From Ruminococcus sp. (GTDB lineage Bacteria; Bacillota; Clostridia; Oscillospirales; Ruminococcaceae), in NCBI GenBank assembly GCA_003446315.1, contig DMBA01000036.1, positions 21,280-26,538 of the forward strand: DNA of 5,259 nucleotides, in the 5' to 3' direction. The position numbers and the translations under genes are program-made. Every line of letters begins with the position of its first letter. The stretch's first letter is position 1. Below are positions 4,645-5,259 of the stretch, piece after piece. The notes beneath the pieces were generated by a model. It searched no databases and was not told the DNA's origin. It worked only from the letters and a program-made list of their open reading frames with translations.

Positions 4645-5259
4645 ATGAAGAAGAAAAAAATGCTCTCCGTTCTGCTGGCGGGCACACTGATTCTGACCGG
4701 TTTACAGGCAAATATGCCGGTCAGGGAAGCGGAAGCGGCAGCAGGAACGCGCGTTTCGGTGCACGATCCTTCTGTTGTAAAGGACGGCAATACTTATTAT
4801 GTGTTCGGCTCGCATATTGAGGCGGCACGCTCGAACAATCTCCGTGACTGGCAGCGTTTTTCCAACGGTTATGCGCGGACAAACAATGTGGAATTCGGCA
4901 ATCTCTCGCAGAATCTCGCAAAGGCATTTGCGTGGGCAGGCGAAGATCTGGAAGACTGTGCAGGCGGCTTTGCAGTCTGGGCACCGGATGTATTCTGGGA
5001 TGCGGATTTTATCAATTCGGACGGTACAAAAGGTGCATATCTGATGTATTTTTGCACATCCTCGACCTATAAGCGGTCGGTGATTGCATTTGCTGCATCC
5101 AAAACGATCACGGGGCCTTACAACTTCGTGGATACGCTGATCTATTCCGGCTTCACAAGCAATGATTCGTGGGCGACAAGCAGCACCAAGCGCGTCAACC
5201 GCAAATATATCTCGACCAATATTCCGGAGCTTGAAAACAGCGGTCAGGTTTCGCACAAC
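4645..5259 (+). CDS. Secreted glycoside hydrolase, family 43 type (N-terminal part, cut by window edge)
   Basis: The first 205 codons are visible and the frame is still open at the right edge. The ATG follows GGGGGA (4633-4638) with a 6-nt gap. Residues 1-33 are a typical Gram-positive signal peptide: MKKKK, a hydrophobic core (LSVLLAGTLILTGL), then AEAAA with cleavage likely after about residue 31-33. The mature protein starts the GH43 five-bladed propeller: VSVHDPSVVKDGNTYYVFGS (37-56), in which Asp41 should be the catalytic base, then SNNLRDWQRF (63-72) and VWAPDVFWD (111-119). SGFTSNDSW (168-176) probably lies before the second catalytic segment (typically an IDP motif), which would fall just beyond the window, as would the general-acid Glu. 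GH43 enzymes cut arabinan, arabinoxylan or xylan side chains; substrate and any C-terminal binding or dockerin module cannot be judged here. Its divergent neighbour is a sugar-responsive type of regulator, which fits polysaccharide use. Confidence 0.9.
   Translation, partial: MKKKKMLSVLLAGTLILTGLQANMPVREAEAAAGTRVSVHDPSVVKDGNTYYVFGSHIEAARSNNLRDWQRFSNGYARTNNVEFGNLSQNLAKAFAWAGEDLEDCAGGFAVWAPDVFWDADFINSDGTKGAYLMYFCTSSTYKRSVIAFAASKTITGPYNFVDTLIYSGFTSNDSWATSSTKRVNRKYISTNIPELENSGQVSHN

Noticed and set aside
4702..5256. A 184-codon minus-strand open frame opposite the GH43 gene
   Set aside because: The plus strand has a signal peptide, a ribosome binding site, a promoter and GH43 motifs. The minus-strand frame is a Cys- and Arg-rich shadow.

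Overview
The window looks like part of a chromosome of an anaerobic Clostridia species, most likely Ruminococcus-like (Oscillospiraceae). The evidence is a sigma-A promoter style with 17-bp spacers, strong G-rich Shine-Dalgarno sites, a sigma/anti-sigma pair of clostridial type, a long one-piece carbohydrate-sensor regulator (periplasmic-binding-like, GGDEF-like and AraC modules), and a secreted family-43 glycoside hydrolase. The genus is inferred from gene style; no ribosomal RNA or other phylogenetic marker is present.

Layout, left to right. (1) At 1-94 on the minus strand is the 5' end of a gene cut by the window edge. It has a strong ribosome binding site and a signal-peptide-like N-terminus. 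(2) 95-449 is a divergent intergenic region. It holds a near-perfect sigma-A promoter (268-296) and a leader of about 147 nt with an 11-bp hairpin. (3) 450-2110 is a two-gene operon: an ECF-like sigma factor, then, 2 nt later, a single-pass membrane protein that is probably its anti-sigma factor. (4) 2161-2210 is a long hairpin that can serve as a bidirectional terminator for the converging genes on either side. (5) 2203-4407 on the minus strand is a 734-residue transcription regulator that starts at TTG. (6) 4408-4644 is a compact divergent control region. It has two clear sigma-A promoters and, between and partly over their -35 boxes, an imperfect direct repeat with a 21-bp period, as expected for an AraC-family operator. 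(7) 4645-5259 on the plus strand is the first 205 codons of a secreted GH43-type glycosidase that runs off the right edge.

How they may work together. The regulator and the GH43 gene form a classic divergent pair. A sugar, perhaps a product released from plant polysaccharide, would bind the periplasmic-binding-like module. The AraC module would then act on the shared promoter region to switch on the secreted hydrolase. The sigma/anti-sigma operon is a separate envelope-signalling unit; its extracytoplasmic domain presumably senses something outside the cell, but the signal cannot be read from the sequence. I see no mobile element, CRISPR array, tRNA or rRNA. Gene families here are known types. 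The least familiar items are the sensor half of the anti-sigma protein, the catalytically degenerate GGDEF-like module in the regulator, and the proposed operator.
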